From: Huntiella abstrusa
Lineage: Eukaryota > Ascomycota > Sordariomycetes > Microascales > Ceratocystidaceae
DNA: 64,000 nt
Direction of reading: 5' to 3'
Assembly (NCBI GenBank): GCA_025685495.1
Contig: JAJNMT010000214.1
Location: forward strand, 62,001-126,000
Of the stretch, positions 32,061 through 42,477 are shown piece by piece. Each line of letters starts with the position of its first letter. Positions within the stretch are counted from its first letter, which is position 1. Made by a program: the position numbers and the translations under genes. The notes under the pieces were generated by a model. The model was given only the letters and a program-made list of their open reading frames with translations. It ran no database searches and was not told where the DNA came from.

Positions 32061-32279
32061 ATTGTTTAGACGGTTTATGGGGGAATCGGGGGTTTGGCAA
32101 TCAGGGCCTCGTAAGGCTTGTTTCTTTTTGGATTTTTTAATTTTCGGTTCTATTTTTTGTTTGTAAAGTAATACAAGGATTATTCAAGCATACTTGGTTT
32201 TCGTAAATGCGTTGTTGAATGTTTGCATGTGATGCTTTTGTTCTAGACTAACTGTGTATTGAGCACAACTACATGTTGG

Positions 32280-33395
32280 GCTTGTGTACATGCATGCTTG
32301 TCATTCCAAACATGGTGGCGTGTGGAACACCCACAGAGGCAAAGAGAGCCATAGGGAGAAGGAAAGACTCACACTGACCAGAGTAGCATGAGCAAAATCA
32401 AAGAAAGAAATAAGAAAGTCCGCAAGGTACCTGTTATATCGTCGTGAGTCTCGACAGCTGCAACTTTTGTGAATGTGTAAAAGAGTCGTCCCTTGCGGGG
32501 ATTGTCAACAGATGCATAAGAGAGTCGTTGTATAGACCACACAGTTCCCCTAGGATCCTCAAAAAGCCGCTTGCGCAAAGTATCAATACTCTAGTTAAAG
32601 GGCAACCGTCCGAAGCTTCGTCAAAGACCCATTGGGCTCTAATGCTATTCCCTTCCGCATCGTTCTCACTCGTCTTCATTACCGATCCGTCTACGTTTCC
32701 CGTCAGTCCCTAGACAGAGCCTCAACTTTCTTACTCCCGACGCCCTTGTGCTCTAGTACCTACAAACTTTTCCATTACTTTCATCGTTGTTAATAGTAGA
32801 GATATCGGGTGCTACGTATCAGACTCCTTCTAGTCTCGAGCGGCCTTGCCCGGGTTGAGCATCAGAATGGCTTTGGACTCCTTCAAGACAGTTGGCCGGT
32901 AATGGTAATAAAACGACTCTCGTGCGGGCTTAGATATGCATGCATGAATCTTAAATCCGGCGTCGCGGAGAAAACCAGGTGAGATACTGTCAGCGCCAGC
33001 AGCCTTTCGTGATTCCGTATCTTTGAGTGCCTCGGCAACTTACTCGGAACGAATACTACAGTCGATTCTAGATTCGGATGCAGACAGATGAGCGTATGTG
33101 GGTGGTGGCCGTAATGTGATGGTACGGCCACGGGAAAGAAACGATCGCAAAGCACACCGGCTATGCCCTCGCGGTTGGTAACAGGGCCTTCAATGCTCTC
33201 CATAATTTCAATTCGATCTGAATAGTTTCGCTTGCCCTTCACGGCTACATGTCGCCACACAGCCCATATATCCATCATCACATACAGCAAGTACTCTGCG
33301 TCATACTCTTTCTCGACACACTCTGAAAAAATCTCGTAGTTAGCTTCGGCTTCGTCGAACACCTCTCTTGTGACTATCTTCACTGTGGTTTCAGT
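32280..33395 (-). mobile_element. 5'-truncated LINE relic attached to HET B
   Basis: Homologous to the relic after HET A and starting at the same point. On the - strand an open stretch (33383..32883) has YDAEYLLYVMMDIWAVWRH and GKRNYSDRIEIMESIEGPV. In another frame (about 33060..32830) it reads ALKDTESRKAAGADSISPGF, and further on VLKESKAILMLNPGKAARD. This resembles the beginning of a LINE reverse transcriptase (KAxGxDxI...L.KPGK). The C-terminal RLFEDPRGTVWSIQ block lies near 32560, and the 3' tail shared with 4660-5165 and 12225-12560 follows. Multiple frames and stops show that it is dead. Confidence 0.7.
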
Positions 33396-33668
33396 ATGAC
33401 CCGATTGTCACATCCCCTGTGCGCCGAGTGAATGTGTCTGAATACAAGTAGCTTGATCCCAATGTCACGAAACAAGCATATACGCTGACTACCACCTACA
33501 GTTTTACTGTTAACAGCATAAACTTGGATCTGAGTACTGAGTATTTCCCGGTATTGTCCGATTTGCGACAGAGGATCTTCGGGCTCACTTAATAGGTTCG
33601 GTGAAACGAAAAGTTGTTATATTTACTGGACTAAAATCCTGACTGTACCCTTCCTCACAAATGTAACC
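33396..33668 (-). repeat. 3' flank of the HET B duplication unit
   Basis: Equivalent of 11215-11488 and 52823..52548; aligns along its length and separates the HET stop from the LINE start by the same distance. Confidence 0.65.
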
Positions 33669-36307
33669 TCAATGTAAAATAACAGTTCGGAATGACTTGT
33701 AGTCTGTCATAGTGCTGTGGCCAAAAAACGGCCGAAGTATTTGTCTTCGTTTGTTGGTTGAATGGCGGTTGATCTTTCGACTAGCCACCTTACACTCGGG
33801 TTGACGTTCCGGTGTCACCCTGCCTGTGGATACCATCTGCTCCGAAGAGAGCGAACGTAAACGAAAACGACGATACATCCGCTTGAAAAACCAATGCTTC
33901 TTTGGGAATTCCGCTGGTAGTACTGGAGCTACTGTCATACCTACATCCCCAGGGTTCTCTGGAGACATAGATTGCTGACGCCGCAGGTAAGTTGCGTAAC
34001 GTCCGTATGCCAAGCGCCATGTCAATTTAGTCCTAGATTTCCTTTGGACTGGGAATCTGTCGATGCGTTGGCGTTTTAATCTCGTCAACGTCTCGATAGC
34101 CATTGGACGGATCCTGGGAAGTTGATCTAAGTGGCAAGTGCCTTTGACCGACCTGCAAGCTAAGCCTACACGTCGAGCGTGGATGGCGTTACCACGGATG
34201 GCATCATCGAGCGGAATGAAAGGCTCAATAATGATAGAATGGATATGGATACGATCGTCATCCCCACGAGTTCGCTGTAGCTGAAATTCAAACTTCTTCG
34301 GGTGCTTGTAGTACAATGGTACGGTGTCCGAGATGACGGAAATAAGTCTCCGCATCGACCGAACTCTTGCTCGAACGAGAAGTTGGCTACTCGAAAGTTT
34401 AGCTAAGTCGGCAATGGGAAATCCCATTTGTCGCGCTGAATGGATTCGCTTTTGTGGTAAAGTCCCGGGGTGCAATATTGTAGACTTCAACCGGCCATTC
34501 ATCCCTTCAGACTCTTGATAGACTATTTCTGAAAACCGATGAGCCCAAGACCAAGTAGGGAACTGATTGTCAGGCGATGCGGGCTTGTTGTTGCGGTAAG
34601 ATCTACGCCAGCAAAGACCATACTGCATATGGCGAGTCGGGATTCCGAAGACATGTTCGACACCTCGACTTTCGAAGAGACCGGCAATTGCGTTGATTCT
34701 GTCACTAGAAAATGCAAGTTCACGTTCCGAGTATTCTCCTATCAGCTGATGGATTGGCTTGGACTTTGCTGTTGCACACTCAGGACGACACTCTGGCTCC
34801 ACATCAAAATTGGCATGCTGGTATGACACCATTGGACAGTTTATGTGCCAGAGAATAGTCGAATCAGTGAAGTAGAGACGACGAGGAGACAGATATTCCT
34901 CCTGCATAGTCCACCCTCGGCCTTTCCATGCCGAGTTTGAGTCCTGCAAGTATGGAGTGTCGTTAGAAGTGCCACAGCATTTGTCAGTGGGTTGTTTCAA
35001 GCTTCCATCAAAGTCTCGAGTGTAACCCGGCAGTCCAGAATGTATATTCTTGGACAAAGCGCATATCATAGTCAAGTACGAGTTGGCGTAGATATCTCCC
35101 ATGGCGTGAATCTGCTCGGCCTTTTCGTTATCATCACCCTGCGTGATGCAGTATCGGTCCATCCAAATGTATGGGATTCCCAACAGCTGAGCCATTGTCA
35201 TGCAGTCGTACAGCGTTTTGGACATTGTCTTTAGAGATAAAGAGCCGGGCCGTGCAAAATCAGACATAGTTTCTTTGGTGAGCATGTTCTTGTCCTCGGG
35301 ATCCCATCTGTAACTAATGGCAGAGTACCGGACATGTCTGTTTCCGATCGTAACAACGCATCTCTCATTGACGTCGATTAGGCGAAAGGAGTCCGGATAG
35401 TCTGTGCATTTGTGTTAGCCTTGATCGATACTGGTTGGTAAAAGTTACTCACCTGCCGTTTGCTCGAGATTAACTTTGGGGTATTTCTCAAACTGAGCCT
35501 GTATCTGTTGTCTCAGGACCATTGGGTTACAACGATTGAGACTATGAGGCACCAAGTCTGCTCCATTAACGTCGGTCGTTGTGAACAACCTCAATTGAAG
35601 GCGCTTGTAAGGCAGATACTCCCGCACCCCCTCCTCTCCCTCCCATGTAACCTCAACTGGTAGAAACACCGAATTTCTACATCCCCTAACATAGTCTGAG
35701 TCGCTTTCTGTACCGGTAACCAACACAACCCGCAATCTTGCTTTTTTGTCGCCATGAAGCTTAATGAATGACAATATTTGTTTTGTCAAACCAAAGCATA
35801 TCGGGCACTCCGAGGAAAACCCGAGTCTTTTCGATACATCACCACCGTCGTTCTGACCGAAAATTGGCCACGGAAAAAGACCATCGCGACCAAACGCAGG
35901 TGGACTGTTGAGTACTCGTTGAATTTCCTTGTCTTCGAATGACCACCAGCTTGGCTTGACGAGAGTATACCAGCTCCAGCCCTTGTCTCCCAAGTAATCC
36001 ATACATTTAGCACAGTCTTTGACAACCATCAAACTAATAATCATTTCAACACAAGACGGACACCATCTACGACTGATGGACAATTCCTCAATCACTCGAC
36101 GCTTGTATTCTGCGCATGATTCTCTTGAGTCACCATTAATCTTGCTGTGAACAATTCTGTCGGACCGCTAAGCTAGTCAATATATGATTTCCTGTAGCAT
36201 TCATTGCGCATCTAGCATGCAACCATTCTCACCTCTTCAATCCCGTTCAAGCATAAAGCCGCAAAGCTCTTCTGCCAATTCAACTCTTTTGTGACGACTT
36301 CAAACAT
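33669..36307 (-). CDS. HET-domain protein B, 840 aa
   Basis: Exons 36307..36233, 36167..35453 and 35401..33669. Exons 1 and 2 have exactly the lengths of HET A (75 and 715 nt) and exon 3 is one codon longer. The start is ATG TTT GAA (MFEVVTKELNWQ). The HET blocks are WMDRYCITQGD..EKAEQIHAMGDIYANSYLT and RGWTMQEEYLSPRRLYF. The N-terminal cysteine pairs CPSC, CAKC and CPIC keep the same spacing as in A. Identity to A is high over most of the protein. It drops around the segment after GYTRDFDG (SLKQPTDKCCGTSNDTPYLQD here) and around RSMRRLISVISDTVPLYYKH. The frame is fully open even though the attached repeats are decayed. Role: putative trigger of non-self-induced cell death, inferred from the family. 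Confidence 0.88.
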
Positions 36308-36656
36308 TTTGGTCTGTTTTCAATGATGGAAACGATTCCTCGAGCTTTGGAATTGACAAGTTGGGTATCTTGATCTCCTCTTAATTGTATGTACCGTCTG
36401 AAATGGACGTGAATGTCTATACATAGGTGTCGATATGGGGATTGGGTTGTCCTTCATCGTCACATCACACCAGCGACCCCGCAAAAGATTGTGGGTCATT
36501 CGATTGGCTGTGGATGATCATGTCACGAGCTGTTGCCCGGCCCTTTGTCAGATCGTGGTAGCAGTAGTAGTGGGGTTCCATTTTGTCAGATTGGACGTAC
36601 TCTGTCCGAAAGTATAAGTTAGGGTTGGGGTTTCTGTGTAGCAGATGTTACAACAT

Positions 36657-36823
36657 TGTGATCTGACGGACTGGGAGACATCAGCATGCCACTGCGCCAA
36701 AAGGAAGTGGAACCTTTGGACTTTGTTACTAGTGCTGTTGTATCAGGGACTATATAGGAGGCAATTCCTATACAGTGAGAACGAACACTTAGTGAGCAGC
36801 CATCAGACAGGGCAGAGGCTGAC
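36657..36823 (-). repeat. Dispersed repeat S, copy 2 (left arm of inverted pair)
   Basis: The reverse complement matches 38388-38556 at roughly 90% by eye over ~168 bp, from 'gtcagcctctgccctgtc' to 'cccagtccgtca'. Differences are mainly C/T and G/A. Together with copy 3 it brackets the small helical gene at 37572. It carries the conserved 'ttttggcgcagtgg' block (tRNA A-box-like). Confidence 0.72.
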
Positions 36824-36825
36824 AT

Positions 36826-36905
36826 GATCCCTGATATCACCACAACCAAGAACAAAGACCAAAGGACCCATCTTTTTGGCGCAGTGGTACTCGCATGCCC
36901 CCCAT
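36826..36905 (+). repeat. Partial repeat S, copy in opposite orientation to its neighbour
   Basis: 'aaagaccaaaggacccatctttttggcgcagtggtactcgcatgcc' resembles the second half of repeat S in + orientation. It lies directly beside copy 2, so the two form a head-to-head arrangement. Confidence 0.5.
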
Positions 36906-37571
36906 ACTTTCTTTGGCAGACTCTTGTCCCCTCAACCACAGATGTGGTGAGTTTGTCTTGAGTCCGATGAAAAATGCATATGAAGACTTCAGAGGTGCTA
37001 TCTCAAGGGTGATAATATAGAAGGTTATGGCACCGTCATCTCAACGGAGTACAAAGAATATTTATAGAGACACAAAAACGGCCAATCAAGTCTTTGTACC
37101 GCAAGACAATGCCCGGTGTCTCTTGAGGGCACGAACCTCAATACCGCCATAATGGAAACGGCCCCCACATGGATACTTCCAAGTTTGGTAACATGTTGGT
37201 TCTGTGTGACAGTTGACAGCTGAAGCACGCTAACGATCTTTCAACGTCAAGCAAGAAATACAAGGGTTTGTTTTGAGATTCGACGACTCCTTTGTCTGGA
37301 TACTCGTTTTTGAAGGACCTGTTTTGTTTCAAAGGTCAAGATGTTGGCTTGTTGGTGCCTTTGTTCTCGAGTGTCTTGACCGCTAGTTTCAGACACAAAT
37401 TTGGCTTCGTCGATTCTGTGCTTGGAACTTGTAGTTGTCGAGTGATGCCTCAAATGGAGTCTATAAAAATGCAGCCAATCCGCCCATCAGTGTTTTCTAT
37501 TCGACTGTCAATCATCAAACAATCACTTCACCCAGAAACAGCACCGATAACAACCACTCAAATCATTCACC
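36906..37571. promoter_or_regulatory. Upstream region of the small helical gene
   Basis: 666 bp with no gene of its own. The final part (CAATCACTTCACCCAGAAACAGC..ATTCACC) is a typical fungal leader before the ATG at 37572. Confidence 0.4.
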
Positions 37572-38084
37572 ATGTCTTCCCCGACTATCGTTGAGTAAGT
37601 ACCTATAATACTACATCCCCTTCATGATGTCTAACAACCTCCCAGCGTCACCGACACCAACATTATCGATCCCGCCACCTACGACAAATTCATGCAAGAA
37701 GCACACGACGCCTGGTTCGTCGCCATCAAAAACTTCATGCACGCAATCCCCGCCTCTACACGTTACGAATACAAAGAAAGAGCTTTCGAGAATGTCATCA
37801 ATCAGCCAACAGTCCTAGCATCCATCGACGCTGTGCACGGCGCTAGCGACCCGCTTATGAAAATGTTCAGTCTCTACATCATCTACGACAAAATGTTTGC
37901 TATTGAGCTGTTGAAGCTGTGGGCTGAGGTTCAAGCAGCCTGTGATGGCTTCTTGAAACAAATTGATGGGAGATGCACAGAACAACAGCTGAAGGATGTT
38001 ACCGCGTATATGGAGAAGGAAATGGCAGCTGTTAAGAGAAAGCTGGACCTGACCGCTGCCGGAAAATGGGAAATGGTACTTTAG
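37572..38084 (+). CDS. Small helical protein of unknown family, 153 aa
   Basis: Exons 37572..37594 and 37646..38084 (phase 2, GTAAGT...CCCAG). After a short N terminus (MSSPTIVDVTDTNIIDP) the protein is almost entirely helix-compatible, rich in Ala, Lys, Glu, Met and aromatic residues, with no signal peptide or membrane segment. Features include YDKFMQEAHDAWFVAIKNFMHAI and LLKLWAEVQAACDGFLKQI. It lies between two inverted copies of repeat S and 1.3 kb from HET B. A diverged, interrupted relative lies at 38987-39422. I do not recognise the family; genes of this kind are often lineage-specific. Confidence 0.72.
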
Positions 38085-38387
38085 GTCGTTTTTTTTGGTT
38101 CATTTTGGCCTGGTCTTTTCCCGGATCGTCGAGAGCTAGCATCGTATTATCACATTACATGTTTCGTTGTTGAACTAAATCTCTTCACCTTGTTTGTTTT
38201 CATTGTGCATTCACAAGACTGCGGCTAGTCCGATGTACCAATAGCCCATCGATAAGGACGATCCATGATACCCGTGCATGGCCTCGGTGCACGGTAAGAT
38301 GCGAAACGATATTGCGTTGATTTTAGCACAAAAGGGCCGGTTCCTCTGGACTGGGTTATCGGAATCATACTCTGAACCATAGTAGTG

Positions 38388-38556
38388 TCAGCCTCTGCCC
38401 TGTCCGATGGCTACTCACTGAGTGTTCGTTCTCACTGCATAGGAATTGCCTCCTATATAGTCCCTGATAGAATAGCACTAGTGACAAAGTCCAAAGGTTC
38501 CACTTCTTTTTGGCGCAGTGGTATGCTGATGCCTCCCAGTCCGTCAAGTAGGATCA
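38388..38556 (+). repeat. Dispersed repeat S, copy 3 (right arm of inverted pair)
   Basis: Inverted relative to copy 2 at 36657-36823; the pair encloses the 37572 gene with arms about 1.56 kb apart. The outer boundary starts near 'gtcagcctctgccctg' and ends at 'cagtccgtca'. Confidence 0.72.
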
Positions 38557-38986
38557 TAGATCATTCGCAAATTATGTGGTACACAGGGCAAGGCTTTGTT
38601 TCTAACTCGGGCTTAAGCCCATCTATATTAAGGATCCAGTTGAGTAAGACGAGTCTCCTACTATTCCTATGTTTGAAAGGATACGCTTTATAGTTACTAC
38701 AGAAACGATTCTCTATGATACGACAAATCGGCTTGTCTATGTATGGCGAGGACTGTATTTGTAGAATCATTCGTCGAGCAATATCAGATCAAACAAGATA
38801 TCCATGGCCACCAACAGTGTAACAGCCCACGACTATTTAACCACGCCCAAGATTCTCACGTGTCCATCGTCAAAAGACCGTTTCTACAAGAGTCCCAAAT
38901 CACAATGCGTCGCTTAGTACCCCGCTCTACAGATCCGTCAGTTCACAACACACCTTCTAGTATCTTCAAATCTAACATCCACATAG

Positions 38987-39422
38987 TTTCCCCAAAACAG
39001 ATATCTTCAACCCAGACGACTACCCACACGGTCTCAAAGTAGCCCACGACTTCTGGTTCAAATGTCTCGACCGATTCCTCCGGGCACATCCCAACGACGG
39101 CCAACCCGTTCACTCTATGACTCAATTCTCCGACGCACTGAATTCACGCACCGTAATGGACAGCAACAATGCTATTCTCCCTATCATAGGCACCGTTGTT
39201 GAGTTGATCTTTGTCTACTACGAAAGAGATCACACCTTTCCAGCAGTACTTGGACCGCTGTGGGAGAACCTTGTTTAGGCTCACGAGGATTTCTCTCGGC
39301 GTGCTCTAGCTTGTGCGAATGGCGGAAGAGCTGTCGATGCAATTGCAAAAATGGTCAGTTCTATGGAGACTTTCAAGGGGAAGATCTTTGACATTGTGGA
39401 AGGAGATTGGCTGTCAGAGTGA
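38987..39422 (+). pseudogene. Interrupted relative of the small helical gene
   Basis: From a likely acceptor (CACATAG, ending 38986) the frame reads DIFNPDDYPHGLKVAHDFWF...LGPLWENLV, then TAG at 39276-39278, then continues in the same frame as AHEDFSRRALACANGG...WLSE to a TGA at 39420-39422. The layout (DP..Y near the start, AHD.WF, a central aliphatic helix, LW then a long helix) matches the 37572 protein at low identity, and the stop falls between LW and the last helices. TAG would arise from CAG by one C-to-T change. No convincing first exon in phase is visible upstream (candidate ATG near 38905), so the 5' end is also damaged. A real gene with readthrough is less likely. Confidence 0.55.
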
Positions 39423-39678
39423 TAATTGGCAGGTGGTTTCCTGATGCCATGTTCGGGAGCATTCTCTTTATCTCGGTTAGGCCTATAGTGGTGCTATCGG
39501 TCAACTAGTAACTACCGCTCAAACTGCAGTTCTTGTTTCTTCAGATTATATATACCGTCCGTGATGTTTGATTCATATTTTTAGAATTATCGACTTATCG
39601 TACAAACTATCCCCCCTCAAGATATCACCGACCTTAGCGATGACTCTACCTCGAACATTCAGATGGCGAGGCATATCA

Positions 39679-41289
39679 CTAAGAATCCTTGGTTTCTGCG
39701 ACACCTATTTTGATATTCTCTCTCCTATTCGCAAGCCTCCATTTTTGAAACTCTAAATCACGACCACAATACTCAGGTTTGAGTGCCGGAAGTCTTGCGG
39801 CAGTACATTTAGTTTTTTGATGTCCGTGTATCCCGAGCATGTCTGTACTGAGCTGAGAAGATCCTACCGGTTCCGGTTTTGGTTGATGTAGACAGGATAC
39901 AGAGCAGACATGACCCGCTTTCGTTGAGCTCTGTTTGTTAACACGCTTAGGAGATGGAAAAGAGCTACTGACATCAAAGCTTTTTGTTCTGGGTCGTTTA
40001 GGCGGAGTAGCCACTAACGATTGGCCATTTATTGGGTTTCTTGTGACAGCTGGAACAGAGGTAGTGATTGTATGGACTGCCCCGTCGATTGGTTCACGTA
40101 TCTCCGTGGTACTAGACACCATGGTTGTATTTGGGCTACACAGTATATCTGCTAACTGGCTGCTATCGGCAGCCATCAAATCTGACGGCGCTTTATCGTG
40201 TATAGCCAAAGGTCCAGGAGTATTCTCACGTGTAGGAAGAAGATCAGGCAATTTAGAAGCAGAACCATAGCTACTTGAAGGCGGTAGCGATGGTTGTTCA
40301 AGTGGTACTACCGTCTGCGGTGTGTATCCCGGCAATTGTGTTCCAGCAGATGTATCATTCCCACGGGCGGTGGGTCGCGCGGTAGTTGTATCCACATGAG
40401 CTGTAGCCTCCCCATCCACCGAGCTTTCTCGAGAAACAAAATGCTCTGGCTTGATTTTTGCTAGTAAATCTTCTCTCTCCAAGAGATATTTGTAAATCAA
40501 ATATGACTCATGTGACCACCGGTTCAGATCTGTAGACTGTGTCGGTGCCACAATGTATCTGTCTCGAAGAGCATGACCAATCCACCAGAGGAAGCCTAAA
40601 GAATACAACTTCATGCTTTCTTCTAGTACAGTGGCTGCCTCTAGCCTTGTAGAGACGTCAAGGTCTAAATATGGCCCAGCTGTTAGTCAAACTTCACTAT
40701 TAGAGCTTCATCTTATCAACATACCATTTACAATGTGAAAGAATGACTGATTTTCGTTAGGCCCACCAGCGGCAACGTTGTTTGCAGCAAGTTTATCCAC
40801 TTCTATGCCATGGTCGTGCTGAGCATTTGACTTTGTGAAGTAGTCAATGGCTCTTCCGTGGTCGATTTCTGAGTTGGCTGTCAAGCTTTGAGAAGGCACA
40901 GGCGGAATCACAGACGCAAGTGGGGTTCTTAATGTCTGCGCTGGGGCTGATCCCCTGATAGATTCAGAGTTGGCAGAACCTCGCACTACCCTCTGTTCTT
41001 GCGGTTGTGGTGTCAGAAGTCCCGAGAATCTAGGTTCTTGCTTTGTCGGGAAAACAGGCGATCCAAGCGTGGAGACATTGTCAGCTGCTGCAATACCAGC
41101 GCCATTTGTTGTTGTCTGAGCCGCCGACCTGGACACTACGGGGCCTCCAGTCCGCGTGGGATGCTCTAGAGCACTCGAAATATTGCGGGATTCTGATAGT
41201 ACGGCTTGAACATCTGGGGAGATTACATTGGTCGGTGGGGTCGCTGAAGAACCCTCTTTTGTAGGGTCTGGGTCCATTGGATTGGCCAT
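39679..41289 (-). CDS. Uncharacterised, mostly disordered nuclear-looking protein, 521 aa
   Basis: Exons 41289..40725 and 40679..39679, phase 1, with a GTATGT donor and an ACTAACAG branch/acceptor. The start MANPMDPDPTKEG is the first ATG; the frame extends upstream without one. The N-terminal ~150 residues are Ser/Thr/Pro-rich. A folded-looking core spans the junction (FFHIVN, then PYLDLDVSTRLEAATVLEESMKLYSLGFLWWIGHALRDRYIVAP, then WSHESYLIYKYLLEREDLL). The C-terminal part carries basic clusters suited to nuclear import (PPKRPRTKSF, PSPKRVNKQ) and a CSVSC motif. No family is recognised. It borders the accessory island and may itself be lineage-restricted. Confidence 0.65.
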
Positions 41290-42477
41290 TTTCGTGGCAG
41301 AGTGTTCGTTTATACGGCAGGGCAATGTGTGGACCTAAGGCTTGAGGGCGAGTTAGCAGCTGTTCTTAATCCTGTTTGCGTGACATGACCTCGGTGAAAA
41401 CACAATCGGTGGCGAAACAAGACCTCCTATTCACAACGTAAGTGGCCAGCGTTATCCAGAGAAACACATGCGAAGATGTTTCCAACGACAAGGTAGTGTG
41501 AATAGTCATGAGGATATCCCAACATCGGAAGAAACTAGGAGAAGGCAATATTTCAGTAGTGATCTCTCGGGTGCAAAGTTTTTGCTGTAGTCATTGGGAT
41601 GAAGGCAACATCATCTTACCTCGGTGACTTTTGGTTTGGATTTACACGCAGTGCAAAGCGGATGAAAGGGATGGCGAATAAAGAACGATCACCACGCCAC
41701 GGTTTGTTTTAGTTTGTATACTATGTGCTCCCTAGTTACCATGACTTGCGTAATTCAATGGCTACTTTATTGTTTTGTGAAGATCTATGACGTCGGAGCC
41801 TTCCGTGAAAGACTGGTGCGTACCACGCTATTTGTTGGCAACGACCAGAGAGATACATACATGCATGCCAAATATAACATAGCAACTACCAATATATTAA
41901 CTATACAACATCTCCATTCACTAAAGTGTTATAGGCAACTTATAGCACAAGTTTATCTACTACATCCACTGGAATTTCTGTCTCTTTTACTGTTGAAGCT
42001 CGGAAATAAGATTTCGCCTGCCTTTCTGGTGATGGACCGTACCCAAAAGAAAGATATGAATCTACTATCATCTAGAGACTGCTCTTACTTATACCAGATA
42101 CTCTGGAATATACCCAGTCTCCACCAAACTCTACGGGGATGTTGTAGTTGTTGTCTTCCCACGTGTTTTGGGAAGTTACACTGAGTAGATAACCCTTCTT
42201 AACCCTATTATGGATTTGGCCAAACACTCGAGGAAACCTAGAAGAAAGAGTAACTGCGAATAGTTTTCAATGAGCGCACACAACATCACTTTAAACCCCG
42301 ATGGATTCCCGGTTGGCCCCAATAAAATGGAGATTTTACATTCACGTCATTCGATTACCCTCGCCTCATATGCAAAACAAGCTTAGAAAACATTTAGGTT
42401 TCATCTCTAGTCACCTCACTTTACCCGATGCATGTCAGTACGCATGACGTCATTGAACATAACAATCTCTATTTTAT
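41290..42477. other. Intergenic, nothing convincing
   Basis: A 156-codon open frame (41714-42184, +) exists, but its composition is AT-rich and unlike local genes. Neither strand shows a transposon or gene family that I recognise. It could be a relic of an unrecognised element. Confidence 0.35.

Noticed and set aside
31447..32166. 239-codon and 213-codon open frames overlapping the cupredoxin gene on both strands
   Set aside because: Composition is Ser/Pro or Gly/Ser nonsense produced by biased codons in the true frame, which alone carries the signal peptide and copper motifs.
41714..42184. 156-codon open frame as a gene
   Set aside because: No recognisable domain, AT-rich codons unlike local genes, no splice or promoter support, and no homologue known to me.
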